Shown piece by piece: positions 1 through 13,600 of a stretch of DNA of 64,000 nucleotides. Source of the DNA: Daucus carota subsp. sativus (Eukaryota > Streptophyta > Magnoliopsida > Apiales > Apiaceae); contig NC_030386.2 of NCBI RefSeq assembly GCF_001625215.2, positions 24,460,545 through 24,524,544 of the forward strand. The letters are read 5' to 3'. The number at the start of each line of letters is the position of its first letter. Within the stretch, counting starts at the first letter, position 1. Position numbers and translations under genes: made by a program. The notes under the pieces were generated by a model. It searched no databases, was not told where the DNA came from, and saw only the letters and a list, made by a program, of their open reading frames with translations.

Positions 1-488
1 CCCAATCCTCATATATACTATAAAAAAAATTCATACATAAATATTACATAATTGTTGACGATAATATAATTTTATATGTACATTTTTTATTCTCTTATTA
101 GTTTTCAATATCTCATATTATAAAAACAAATTAGTTTAGATCAACATCGGTGCAAATTCAGGATTCAGTATAAAATTGAGATAATTCAGATTTTGGATCC
201 GAAACCGGGAGCAGGGATTGCATTCGCATTCCATGATCTCTAAACGATAGTCGATCCTTATATAATATTTGATTGAAAAGAAAATATGATTATTTCATTT
301 CATATAATATGAGGGTGTTGAGCAGAGTATTTAAGAAATAATATTATTTTTTTAAAAATTTTATACCTATATTATGTAATAAAATTATATAAATGATAAA
401 ACAATATGTACTTGAATTTGTAAGTATACAAACTTATTTTTATTTTATAAAAATAACCATTCGGTGCGTAGCACGGGTAAAATGCTAG
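1..488 (+). mobile_element. Helitron 3' terminal part (left end outside window)
   Basis: The stretch is AT-rich and ends in a short GC-rich hairpin (ggtgcgtagcacggg, about 462-476), a short spacer, then CTAG at 485-488 followed by T. A small hairpin about 10 bases before CTRR, with insertion before a T, is the standard 3' terminus of plant Helitrons. No coding capacity is visible, so it is probably non-autonomous. The 5' TC end would lie left of the window. Confidence 0.6.
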
Positions 489-2488
489 TTTATATCAAAG
501 CACAACAGTTCAATAAATTCACATAATTAAAATTTTATATTATTTTAATCAAATATTTTAGCCAATGGTACTGAAACTTAAATATTTTATAATTATGAAG
601 ATTTTACACTAGCTAGGTGGAGAAAGAGATCTAAGATTTAAAAAAATAAAATAAAATTATATGACAACTTTCAAACAAATATATAGATAAAATTATCAAG
701 GCACTCAAATCCAGCATCAAACTTATCACCTTTTGAGCAAACTCCTGTTGATCATGCAAACTCTTGTTCATCATGCGCACGATAATTCACATACATTGTC
801 TGCTTCGCCGTGGAACAGAGCAAATGGGCTGTTTGGTGGATGATAAACATAAATTGAATCTTAGTCAAAAGCACATGAATTTGACCTGCAAATTCCACAT
901 TACACCAATATGTCTTTGTCAATAAGTGACATGGGTCACTCAATTTGGATAGGCACCAAACAAGGCGTAAACCCCACATAGGATTCTATTGTGTAACACT
1001 CCCATATGTTTTTGTCCTTTCATTGTGAAATAAGCATTACGAGGAACTTAAGGTTGCAAATTGAAAGAGTGTTTCAGGTGGAGATGGGCCATAAGAAGAC
1101 TAAAGAGGCTAAGAGGGTACGGCAGAGTCTTTATGAAAATTCGCGGTACTTTCAGACTTGAGATTAGCAAAACCATAATGCATCGTCTCTACTTGATAAT
1201 TAAGTGTTAAAATAAGCAAAACTGAACTGTTTGGATGAGATTATAATAAGTGCTTCTTGTCTAAAGTAAAAAAATTGAAGTAGAAGTTAGTTAAGACTTA
1301 TAAGTGATTAAAGCGTTTGGGAAAAAAGTAAAAATCATGAAACAAAGTGCTTCTTGACAACTATCTCTAAAGTACTTATTAATTTTTTACACAGACGATA
1401 TGAATAAGTGTTCCTAACTTAAAACTTTTGACAAGAAGGGGCAATGTAAGATAGTTCAAGAAAAATCTTCTGACATGAAAAAAATAGAGTGATCATTTGC
1501 TCAAAATCTACACTTGAATAATACACATGTACAAGTCCTGTCTAAATTTCTACCAGATTAAGTTTAAAATCCACTAATTGATGGGTGCTAAAATTTTCAG
1601 TTTACAATTTGCTAAAAGACACTCGAATATAGACCCGAACTTTGGAGGTAGTTGTAATAGTTGCATGGTCGGTCCTGACAATTATTTATTTCAGTGGAGT
1701 AATTTATCTAATAGTGGATTTTTTATATACATGCAAGGGTTCTTTCATAATTTATTTTAATTTTCATAATATTTTATCACTTTTAGAACCATCTCTCTAC
1801 CATTTGTATGATAATAATATGCACTATAATTGTTAATTGCTCTGTAGTTGAGTGGGGGACAAGTTTGAATGCAGGAGTTAGCGGTCACAAAATTGATGAA
1901 AGCAGCAGCAAATCTTGAAGACTTTGCACCAAGATTTAGTCCGTGTCACTAAAATTCCATTTTCATGTAAACTCAAGAGTAAGCAGAACATGAAGAAACA
2001 CTCCTCTTAATCTTATTTAGCTAAAACAACAAAACAAACAAATAACTACAATAATTAATAATCACACAAAAGCTAGTAAATTCACACCAAAAAGACAACT
2101 TTAATCCTCTGATGAAGAAGAACATGTAGGTGTTGAGTCACCATAATTTGTACTCAGAAGAATATAAATCCATAACAAAATCATCTTCAAACTTGATATA
2201 ACTATGAATTTAATAAGAGCCAGAACTAAGAAGGAAACGAAATGAGACAAAACAGACCTTGCAAAAGGATCTAATATCAAAACACCAAGCATTAAACAAA
2301 AAAACACAACTCTGTTTCATAACTACTAATAAAACTATTATAGATATGTTTTTACACCTTCAAACTCTAAAAACCTAAACTAAGCTACTCAACTAAACCA
2401 AACACTATGATACTATAACTTATCACAAGTTCATAACTAACCTAAAAAGAACACATTTTCATAACACAAAAACCACTCTGTTCTCAAC
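489..2488. other. Intergenic, no gene seen
   Basis: AT-rich sequence with only short, unsupported open frames. The part at about 1217-1440 has motifs (ctgtttgg, gcttcttgtctaaagt, gcgtttggg) resembling the hAT-like MITEs at 16.7 and 42.9 kb, so it may be a decayed copy. The last few hundred bases are probably the 3' UTR of the SMR gene, which lies on the minus strand. Confidence 0.4.
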
Positions 2489-2803
2489 TCAATTAGCTCT
2501 TTCCACACGACGAATAAACACCGATTCCAGGTCTGGTGGATTGAAGAACTCCCTCACTCCATTAAACTGACACGAAGCTGTCTGAGGCTGCTTTCTCGGC
2601 GCTGGTGGGCACTTCAATTTCTTGGGTATTCTCGCTTCTTTTGCTGTAGGAGTAGTGCTACGCTTCTCCTCATCTTCTTCAACATACCCATCTCTCGGCT
2701 TCGTAGAAATACATCTCAGAGGAGCTCTAATCGCAATTCCGGCAATGACCCATTTCTTGGAATCTCCTCCTTCATCTGTCTGGTGTTTTTTGGACAAGCC
2801 CAT
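2489..2803 (-). CDS. SMR: SIAMESE-related cyclin-dependent kinase inhibitor (SMR)
   Basis: Single-exon gene for a 104-residue protein. The C-terminal half carries the SIM/SMR signature: a CPPAPRK stretch at residues 65-71, then [17 protein letters not shown] proteins bind CDK-cyclin complexes in the nucleus, block the G2/M transition and promote endoreduplication or damage arrest. The intronless structure and length of about 100 residues match the family. The start is the first ATG of the frame. A TATA-like element lies on the minus strand at about 3189-3197, with a palindromic E2F-type site at 3278-3289 further upstream. By gene order it would be closest to SMR7, but the subtype is inference. 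The family call rests on the signature and is firm. Confidence 0.9.
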   Translation of the reverse strand: MGLSKKHQTDEGGDSKKWVIAGIAIRAPLRCISTKPRDGYVEEDEEKRSTTPTAKEARIPKKLKCPPAPRKQPQTASCQFNGVREFFNPPDLESVFIRRVERAN

Positions 2804-3041
2804 GTCGAGAATTTGAATCTTTTGGAATAAAAATCCAATCTTTAGGCCAAAAAAAGAGTACCAAAAATGGGTGCTTGATTCTTGGAGATGGGAATCAAGA
2901 GAATTGGGAGAGAATGAGAATAAGCTAAAAGGGTGGGTGAAAGAGAGATTGTAGATGCTAGTTTGATAAGAAAATTGTGGAAATTATAGTGGGCGAGAGA
3001 GAAAAGTGAAATGAAGAAAGAGAGGAGCATAAAAATAAAGA

Positions 3042-3054
3042 CTTTGAATGGAAG
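3042..3054. promoter_or_regulatory. CTT(N7)AAG, possible SOG1 site upstream of SMR
   Basis: Sequence ctttgaatggaag fits CTT-N7-AAG, the reported palindromic target of the DNA-damage factor SOG1. It lies about 240 bases upstream of the SMR start, probably in the 5' UTR. SMR7 is a known SOG1 target in Arabidopsis. A six-base match in some 700 bases arises by chance fairly often. Confidence 0.35.
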
Positions 3055-3188
3055 GGAGAGAATAAAAAGAAGGGCGGCAAAAGAAGAGATTTGTGATTTT
3101 TAGATAGGAAGAAGAGATATAGACTAGGGTAAATCGATAATTATCATTTCTCGAATGTGTATATCTTGGGCTAAAGTAAAGTGTGTGT

Positions 3189-3197
3189 ATTTATATG
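3189..3197 (-). promoter_or_regulatory. TATA-like element of SMR
   Basis: On the minus strand the sequence reads ccatataaatacacacac, a good plant TATA box about 390 bases upstream of the SMR ATG. It implies a long 5' leader if used. Confidence 0.4.
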
Positions 3198-3277
3198 GTG
3201 GGTGTGATAAAATAATTGGGGGGTTTTATTCGGATTTTGGGCTGCCCGGACAAAATGGGGCAGCTGAAAATTTTTGG

Positions 3278-3289
3278 TTTGGCGCCAAA
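3278..3289. promoter_or_regulatory. Palindromic E2F site in SMR promoter
   Basis: TTTGGCGCCAAA is a perfect palindrome giving the E2F consensus TTTSGCGC-type half-site on both strands. It lies about 80 bases upstream of the TATA-like element. A second E2F-like motif (ttttggcggc) lies at about 3411-3420, and a bZIP-type palindrome acgacgtcgt at 3368-3377. Confidence 0.55.
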
Positions 3290-3419
3290 TTTTAGTGTTT
3301 GGGTTATTAACGGCTCTTATTCCCGCGTCTAAGCACAGCTGGATCGGACTCTAGATGGATGTGTGAAACGACGTCGTGATGAGAATATGCTGCTCATCTA
3401 GGTTGGATTCTTTTTGGCG

Positions 3420-4187
3420 GCTGTGACGGTGTTTGCGTAATTAAGTTCTCCACGTTCTTTATCTAGGAGCGAGTATTCTAGAAATATGTCGTACTGTCCG
3501 ATACAAGATAAACATAGAACATCAATTGTTTTCTATAATAATTTCTTTTTAAAAGAATTATTTTATATACATTATATCCGATTCAATTTTTTACGTTATT
3601 TTTTTCTCGGTTTTTAAGACTCATTTTAAATATAGTTTCTTAATATAATTTTTTTCTGAAAAAACTCTGAATAAAAGTTTGATGTTTAAATTTTTATTTT
3701 AAAAAAAGATTTTAAAATATGTTATGGAACTATACTTTATAGGAATCTCAAAATACGTGCAAACAGTGTACGTCAATTATTTAGCGGGAGTATAAGTTAC
3801 TAGTTTTGCCCATTTCATTTTTTACGTTCTTTTCTACGAATTATATTTGTTTTTTCAATACTCTAGTTCTCTACTTATTTTTAGATTTTTTTTGATAAAA
3901 ATTTAGATGTTAATCGGTTGAGCTACCGATTTAGAATTGATTTGTAAATCGGAAACTAATCAGAAGAATTAATTAAAGTAAAAATCGGATGTTTTTTTAA
4001 TGTTAAATTGGATATTTAGAACACTATATATAATAATCACCAATGAATAATATATATTTATTCAAATAAAGGATTATGCCTATTTTTTGTTAGAGCATTT
4101 CTAAAGATGCTAGTTAAAATTGAAGAGATGAAGGATACTGATAGCTGATTTCTTTTTTTTACAAAAGACAAAGTTTTCTAAGTACTA
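3420..4187. other. Intergenic AT-rich DNA
   Basis: No gene seen. The right part (about 3720-3793, ending gcgggagtata) resembles the right arm of the Stowaway-like element just downstream and may be a degraded copy. Confidence 0.3.
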
Positions 4188-4418
4188 CTCCCCCAGGCTC
4201 CATTTTACGTTCATTGTTTCCACGTATTTTGAGTCTCATATAAAATATAGTCCCGCAACTTTTTTTTTAAAATTTTCTTTTTCTGAATAAAAGTTTAAAT
4301 ATCAAACTTTTATTCAAAGGAAAAAAAGTTTTTACAAATATATTATAAAAGTATATTTTAAATGAGTATTAAAAAACGTACCAAAAAGTAACGTAAAAAA
4401 ATGATGGGAGAGAGGGAG
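4188..4418. mobile_element. Stowaway-like MITE
   Basis: 231 bp bounded by ctcccccaggctccattttacgt on the left and a complementary acgtaaaaaaatgatgggag...gggag on the right, flanked by TA on both sides (4186-4187 and 4419-4420). This is the size, end type and TA target duplication of Stowaway (Tc1/mariner) MITEs. No coding capacity. Confidence 0.65.
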
Positions 4419-4527
4419 TATTGTGTGTGATGTTTTGATTCAAACAAATCATTTTCTTTCAAAAAAATAAAGAAAATTATCTACTTCCAAACATCGTATA
4501 AATGGATGTGAGTGTTATAGATCTCCT

Positions 4528-4672
4528 AAAATATGATATAAATTCTTTTCCGAATGATAAGCGAGACGCATACCAAAATACAACAATAATAAAATATAAT
4601 ATAAAATATGGTATAAATTCTTTTCCGAATGATAAGCGAGACGCATACCAAAATACAACAATAATAAAACAT
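4528..4672. repeat. 75-bp tandem duplication
   Basis: Two adjacent copies with a 75-base period (4528-4602 and 4603-4672), nearly identical over about 70 bases. The shared core includes attcttttccgaatgataag. The copies abut the PIF/Harbinger-like MITE at 4683. Confidence 0.85.
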
Positions 4673-4682
4673 AACATACTAA

Positions 4683-5076
4683 GAGCATCTCCAACGGTGT
4701 TGGCTATAATCGTTGGCTAAATTGGACCTGTAAGACATTATGTAAAATTTGCTGAACCTGTAAGAAATTTTGCTTCGACGGTATTGGCTATATTGGTTGG
4801 CTATAATTTAAAAATAGTATGTTATTAATATTATAGTTTGTTAAAATAGAATATATCAGTTCAGTATAGTAATAAATGATGTGTAATCTTCCTACAGATT
4901 TTTTACAGACCTGTAGAGGTTCGACAAATATAGCCATCCATAGGAGGTTGGCTAAAATTATAGACAACAGTCTCATGTGGTTGGAGTGCGCTTTTTTCAA
5001 CAGATTGGCTATATTTTTTATATATGGTATGCCAACTCATTTTTTACCTAAGGGTTTTGTAAGGTTGGAGATGCTC
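4683..5076. mobile_element. PIF/Harbinger-type MITE
   Basis: Terminal inverted repeats gagcatctccaac and gttggagatgctc, flanked by the 3-bp duplication TAA (4680-4682 and 5077-5079). 394 bp with no coding capacity. Internal ggttggctata-type motifs recur on both arms. TAA duplication and gagcatctcc ends are typical of plant Harbinger-like MITEs. It lies just upstream of the chitinase promoter. Confidence 0.75.
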
Positions 5077-5372
5077 TAACATTCTAAAAAGATGGGCACA
5101 TATATTTAACAAAATTTAACTCTCCAAACAAGAGAGAACATAAATCACTCCAAACATATAGTTCTGATCTGTCACCGCTGGTATGGAAAAATGGACATCT
5201 AATAATGGAAATAGTATTATTTCGCTCACATGTTTCCGCCCTACTGTTTGAAAAATTAAGCATCAATCAGCTTGCATTGGTTTAATCGCAGATCATATTC
5301 AACTAAGTATTTGTCCCCAAAAAACTTTGTCGCATACTCTAACATTTTCATCCATGAATGCATCTCCCGGAA

Positions 5373-6425
<1,053 letters not shown>

Positions 6426-6443
6426 TTTTTGCATTTCATGAAT

Positions 6444-7023
6444 GGGTGGTTAATTATCTAATTGATCACTGAAGTGAGCTTAATGTTGGTCACCGAACTC
6501 AAAACGGTATCAATATGATCACTGAAGTGGCCATAAATATCAAACAAGTACCTTGGAATATGAGTTCAAGCAGTAAAAATATTATTTATAATGTTTTATA
6601 CATTATTTTTAAATGTTACCAAAACCAAGTAAAAGTTTATGACTTCTAATATTTATGATAATATATTTAAATTTTATCAAGTTTGTTTATTATTTATTTT
6701 TAATTAAAACAAAGAAATAACTATATAATAATATATAAATAATAAATAAACTTGATAAAATATAAATATATTATTTTAAATACTAGAAGTCATAACCTTT
6801 TAGTTGGTTGTGGTAACATATAAAGATAATGTGTAAAACTTTATAACTAATATTTTTACTGCTTGAACTCATATTTCAAGTTACTTGTTTGATATTTATG
6901 GTGACTTTAGTGACCATCTTGATACCGTTTTGAGGTCAATGACCAACTTGATACATGACGCCGTTTTGAGATCAGTGACCAACTTGATACATTAAGCCCA
7001 CTAACCAGCTTGATAATTAACCC
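6444..7023. mobile_element. Foldback MULE-like MITE, 10-bp TSD
   Basis: 580-bp element with long inverted arms: gggtggttaattatc at the left matches the complement of gataattaaccc at the right, and arm similarity continues for over 150 bases. The 10-base sequence tttcatgaat occurs on both sides (6434-6443 and 7024-7033). Duplications of 8-10 bp are typical of Mutator-like elements. It begins 18 bases after the chitinase stop codon, so it probably supplies that gene's 3' UTR. Confidence 0.8.
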
Positions 7024-7033
7024 TTTCATGAAT

Positions 7034-7650
7034 TCCAGTCTACTTCATGTCACTAAACATACTAGTCTAAATATTGTTGCTTTTATATTGATTTGGGCTG
7101 TATTAGCCGACTGCAAATTTTACTTGTTCATTGATAATAATTGTCCATATGAATCATCTTGCGTCCACACAATTCAGAGTTATTTGGGTGCAACAAACTG
7201 TGTGTTATTTAAAATACCAAAATTAAAACATTGCTGCAATTTAGGATCAGTTGATCTGTGTTGATGGCAAACAAAAGTTACAAAACTCAATATCTTTTAA
7301 ATGATGATTGTAACATAAACACCAGCATACATAAGATAGATTATTGTTTATCGCAATAAAAAGCCTACAATGTGTTTGAAATTACGATTGTATGGTCAAA
7401 TATCTGGCATTATATCATTACAACTCTCCAAATTATAAAAGCTTTTAAATGAAAGATTGAAGATTGAGACCTACTTGGGCCAAAAAAACAAGACACCATG
7501 GTAATAATTCAAAATCCACTTTTGCCTAATTTTGAACCCTTCACTTCAGAAGACCAATGCTAAGCTTCTCTCCACAATCTGCAAGATCACATCTTTACAC
7601 AAAATTATGAATCATCGCCATCTAAACCATTTCGATGAGTCTGCTTACAA
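7034..7650. other. Intergenic gap between chitinase and PES
   Basis: Only short open frames. Includes the PES 3' UTR on the minus strand. The neighbouring genes are convergent. Confidence 0.4.
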
Positions 7651-10600
7651 TCATGTATTGGACTTCTTGGCTTCGTCTAACAATCTCTTTCTTTCCTTGA
7701 GTAGTTGAGTTTTAGCCTTTTTCCGTTCATTGCCAATCTAAAATTCAGAAAGCATTACATAGATGAGTTGCCCAATAATAAATATATAAAAGCAGAAAAC
7801 TAATGAATTCAAGAGTTAAAAGGCTGCATTAATTAAAATACAGTAAAAAATTATAGCGCACTCAAGAACAAACTTTTGTCCATGAACAGATATTAGGATT
7901 TGATAATCTATATCTTTCTGCATTTGATACCAAATCATCATAGTATTCTTTTTTTGGAAAACACAGTATCACCCTCAGTCCCGACCAATTCCTTTATCCA
8001 GCATTGGAAGTGTATCAATATACAATCAAGTTAAACGGTGTTACTAGGATGAGCCGGTGATTCTAAATTCTCTCTGCCATGGTATTAAGTAAGAAAGACC
8101 TACTCTTGGTCAAATGGATGCTATAAGCAAGAAACACAAAGCCTTTTAAGACTAATAGTCTAGCTATCTTAACATTGGCAGGTTCAGTACTAACTTTTTC
8201 TATAACATATATTTTCTAGTCATAGAGGTCCCTCTTAGTATGCAAGTCACATACCAATATCTATGCACACATATCAGAATCATAATTACAGTCGCGCGCG
8301 CGCGCGCACACACACATGCATATCACTCATCATTACATATATCATATATGCATTCCACATGATAATTTATAAAAAATATTTTCAGGTGAAATTGAGTCGA
8401 AATATAATACAATTACAATGTGTTTTATCAAGAAGTTACTACAATTTTAAAAGCACGTGTAATGGATACAATGAAGTAGAAGTAGAATCGATTTTGATTG
8501 ATAAATATAAAAGTTAGTGTAATTCAATTATTCCAACCCCCGTGAAAAAAATATCAAGCATGATACTAAAAGTCAGGATAGCATAAAGGATCGAAAAAAC
8601 TACCTGCATGGCCTTATAGAGCTCTCTCTTCTTGCGTGACACGCCAACCATAGTTATATCTGCTGCATCCTTGATTGCTTGTTCAGAATCAGCTGCAATG
8701 AATCCTGTATCGACAGGCTTCTTATCACTTGCATCTGACTCAACCGCTAACTGCTCACCTTTGACTTCCTTGTTTAGTTCATCAAGATGCTGCTTCTGAA
8801 GTTTTAACAACTGTAAAATAAAGAGCAACAAAAGTTAAATGCCTGGTTGCAAAGTAATAAGATATCAATCAAGGGAAAACATTATAAGCAATTCAATAAC
8901 TCTTTACATAATAATTAAGTGACCAAAAGCAAAATGACAGCCTATCCTGGACTCGTACTCATTTTCTGATTGGTTTCTTTCATGTAAAAACTTTATTAAG
9001 TGCAAGTACCAATTTTAAATGTCTGGAAATGTGAAAATGGCGAAAATCATGAGACGAAGGGTGTATTTAAATTGAAATCCACGTAAAACATACTATTTAC
9101 ATTACATTATGTATTATCATTTTAAAAATGTTAAGAACATAGATATTTATTACATATAATGCATATTAAAATTAATATTTTAATAAATCTGATTTTTAAC
9201 TGAGTCCCCGATATATTCAAAATACTGGACAAACTGATCCCTAATTTCTAGAACACTGGACTGAAACTACGGCTAACGAGAGGCATTCTGCTTCCACATT
9301 TCATACAAGCAAGAAGATGCAGAATAACATTTTGCAGTCTAAAGAACTCGGAGTTAATATATGCTATATGGAAAGAAGTAAAACAGAAACACAAATGATA
9401 CATCAGTATAAAACATGCCTTCTCTTTTCTCTTAGCCACTTCAATAGCTTCTGTTCGGTCAATAATGGCTTCATCCAGTAAATTTTGTGGATTTTCCAAA
9501 TCTTCTACTCCTACCACACCAGGCATTGGCAATACTTCTTGCCTCGCAGCTGCCTGAAGCCTCTTGATGGTTTCTGCATACTCCGGAACATGGTCCTCTG
9601 GGTCATAAACCACAAATGGTGATAAATGTGGTGGGGGGACCCTATCATACAGTCAGAGAATATAAAAGAATATCAATATATTATAACAGGCAAATGCATT
9701 GTCACAGTAATGTTAAATGGCTAAAAGTTAATTGAATGTTTTCCACAAGCCAATGGCAAATATCTGAGAGTACACTAAATAATGCCCAGAAATATCCTAA
9801 TCTTCACAATAGTTATCAAAGGAGTACAAGAGGCATGTTCACTATTGCATATACAAGGAACCGAAAACAAAAAGGGGATAAAAGAAAATTCAATCTTTAC
9901 CGTCCAACCATATAATCCTCAGTAGGCAATATAATTCGTGCATTTATGCAATCAAACACCCATTGTGGCTGAACATATTCTCGGGTAAAAAATTTGTGAC
10001 CCTGTGTTGGTCTGTCAACAATCTGCAAAGTCAAGAAATGTGTCAACACCATCAAAGTAGATAACGAGTAGGAATAACACTGCAGTGCCTATAATTTGCA
10101 TAACTTAATATTATTATCGTTCTAGGTCCAACTTTATCAGCTTTTCATTAATAAATCAGTCTTAATGTCTAGAAGTTAGAAAAGAGAAAGTGAAGACATA
10201 ATTTGCCTCCACATTGGCTGAGCCAAATAGTCTACTTTTAAGATGTTCAACTAAAGAACTTCAATACGTGTGAACTTGACTAATATAGTCTGAAATTATT
10301 TATTAAAAAAAAACAGCCACAAATGCATCTTTAGTGCAGCACAAATATCTGAGCACCCATATCTAATTTTAACACTTTGTATTAGACTTTGATGTATAAT
10401 TTCAGGTTATGAGCTCCAATTATTTCATTTCCGCACCATCTTGTCTGAGACGCTGACCAATAACTTATTAACTATCCTTCCTCACGCTCACTCCTGCCAT
10501 TACTTAATTAGTTATCCTTCGGTATAAGACCCTCCATGTGCCAGCTGAGAGAATAGTTCAGCCATCTACAAGACTCACATCTCTGTGAAAAGCCTAAGGG

Positions 10601-13600
10601 CAAAGGTTTGGGATTAAGCGAAAATCGAAAACTTCTTTAAAGAGAAGCAAGAAACATATATATAATTAATACAGATGGGGAGGATAATGCATAAACATAA
10701 TCTAACTAGAGTAGTTCAAATAACTTAGATTTAATATTAGAAAAACAAATATTAAAGGTATTAATTTAAGTTCAGATTATTAAGCATCATCCTCGATACA
10801 AGATATCTCAAAATCATCATCATAGCCTGAATTCGGATGGGTCGGGTTTCCTCCATAGATTCAATCTCCGTATCCTTCTGAAAATCATCCTCATCTTCAT
10901 CACGTAGACACCTAGAAAATGATGATCTTGGATTTGCTACTTTTTAAGTAGATGTGAGTTTGTGACCTAAAGAAGTGGCACGAAGTCCGGAAGCACTAGA
11001 CCTCTTTCTATGTCAAATTATCATTTTTATCAAACGCATGCTCATTTTCTTCATTTGCATCAACATCAAGCTTTCCAAGATCACCATTCATTACAATCAT
11101 CAATGTCATTCACAAAATAGAGTCAATAGTGTCACAAAGCTCATATATGCACCTTTAATGATTTATTATATTTTCTGAAGCTACAAAAAGTCCTAGAGAA
11201 GTCATAATGGGCCAAGCCCATTGGATGATATTTAGTTTAAACCGGCCAATATTATATAATTTTATTTTATTTTTGTGGGCTTTTCGCTTTGGGCTTTTTC
11301 GAGCTCAAATCTCACTTATTGAAATCCTCTTTGCTTTATTAAAATGGAGCCCAAAAACTAGGCCACATTATCAACCAAGTGGAGGTGGAAGTATAGAATA
11401 ATATTTACCATGTATATCTTCAAAAATTCAAATATTTGATTGCATTTTCAGCTAGCATTGGAATGCAAGTTCTACATCAAGATTTGCTTTCTGAAACAAT
11501 GTTATAACAAGGACTCCAGCCATTTTGCATTAAAGACTGGACTTGCTCTAAGAGATATGGACACTCAACACAGGAACATCATACCCCAAGATCAAAAAGA
11601 AAGGAACACTGCTGTAAGAAAAAATCCCAGTTCCACACTTTCAAGTTTATAGTTAACTCAAGGTATACCTGGTAAGTGATGCCCTGATCCGTTTCCTTAT
11701 ATGGAGATCCTTCACCCTCCCAAGAGACCACACCTCCAAATGCAGGAATCACAAAAAGCAAGGACTCTCTTGGAACCTGCACAGAATCCACCAATTTTAT
11801 AGTTCAGACATGGAGGAAAAAAATAAACTCAAAATTATTTTTTTGAGCAGATGTCAGATGAAATTAAGAGTTCACCCACATACTATGAAGTTTTAATTGT
11901 AATAATATTTTCCCTAACTACAACAATTATTTGCCTGCCAAAGTTGAGTGTTTGCTGTTGACCTCTTAATTTCTTTTAATTATCTATATCACACATTTGT
12001 CCTGTGATTGTCATGCCTATCGATTATTTACTTTATGATAATTTCCCATTGTACTCTCAATGAATATAAAAAGATAATGTGATGGGCATTCAAAGCCACA
12101 GGTGAAAAAACATATAAACCTAATAAATGGTAATTACGACCCATAACAAGAATCTACTATTTCAGCATTACTTAATTGAAAACTAACCTCACGACTCAAG
12201 AAGAACTTCATATCTTTAAAAAGAGTTTTACACTCCTTCGTTTCCTCATCATCTTCATCCTCACCAGCAGCATCTTCAACAAGGCGCATTAATGCACCAG
12301 GTTCATTAGAAGGAAGTTGGTGTTGAAGTTGAGCCAGCCTAAGTTCAGACTCGTGAAGCTCTGCATCATTGTTTTTGTCCTTAACTTGGTTGCTTTCAGA
12401 TAAGGCAGCGTCTTGGGAGCTCACCATGGGAGCTTTTGAATTAGCATCAAAGTACCTTGATAAGGCATAAAGATCTGCACACGTCCAAACATCAGAAGAT
12501 AGAACATAAAAGATCATATGTAACTAAGTAAAACTCTAGATATCCAAATAGAATGCAGCATTAACTTAAATTCATGGTACATCGCGGGGAATTCAAAATC
12601 CAAGCAATTTATGTCCTGGGAAATAAAGGGGAAAAGAAATATTTCAGTGAAGATGAATTGATACCTGCTGCTAAAGCTTCCAACCGTGGATCAAGGATGG
12701 GCGGATACTTCACATTTATCGAGTTGTAAATTTTAAAATTTACAAATGCTAGTAGAGTCTGCGCAGATAAATAGAGGAGCAATGATTATTCATAAAACTA
12801 ATGGTAAAATAATTGTCAGGAATTATAAACTTTAATCTGTGCTTATATAAATTACACATTTACATATTTCTTAAGAATCTAGTTATATACATGTGCCATC
12901 AATATGGAATTTTCAGCATTGTTTCTTTATTTCTGTGCTTGAGGTTTATAAAACAGTTCCCCTACTAAAACCAGTAACCTCTATCAGTAACTTTACTCTG
13001 CATATTATATAAATTTCACATATATGTATCTTAAGAATCTCATTATATATATGTTCAATCAATCTGGAATTTTCAGCATTGTTTCTTTATTTCTCTGCTT
13101 AACGTTTGTAAACCAGTTCCCCTACTAAAACCAGTAACCTCTATCAGAACTATCGACAGTCCAGTTTACAATCTCATGGCCTTTCGGGTAGGCTTGGACT
13201 GTCTTAGGGAAGACCTTGAACAGATGGTGAAATGAAGCTCCATATATTTTAATAAGAATTTGATTGTATCATCTCCCAAAAAGATATAAAACTGATACCG
13301 TACCTCGTAAAATTCCAAGAACGTTAGCATGACTTTATAGTCAACATCATCAGGTAATACTTGCTGAAGTGCGTGAGGAGTTAACCAAGTCACCTTCTGC
13401 CCTTCAACTTCGGCCTGTTATATTAAATAAATTATGGACATTTCTAAAGGCAGAGGGACACATTATTCTTCTATAAAACAAATACACACACACACATGAT
13501 ACCTGGTAATATATGCCTTTCACTGAGATGAATACTTTGCGCAATTTATGACAACGAGAGATATATGCCTGCCATTCATGGCTCAACCTAAGCAATCAGG

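Noticed and set aside
4477-4720. Repetitive open frames on both strands
   Set aside because: They arise from the 75-bp tandem duplication, which happens to be a multiple of three.
11206-11300. Promoter inside PES intron 9 (tgggccaagcccat motifs)
   Set aside because: Site II-like motifs only. No TATA or coding sequence in a matching direction.
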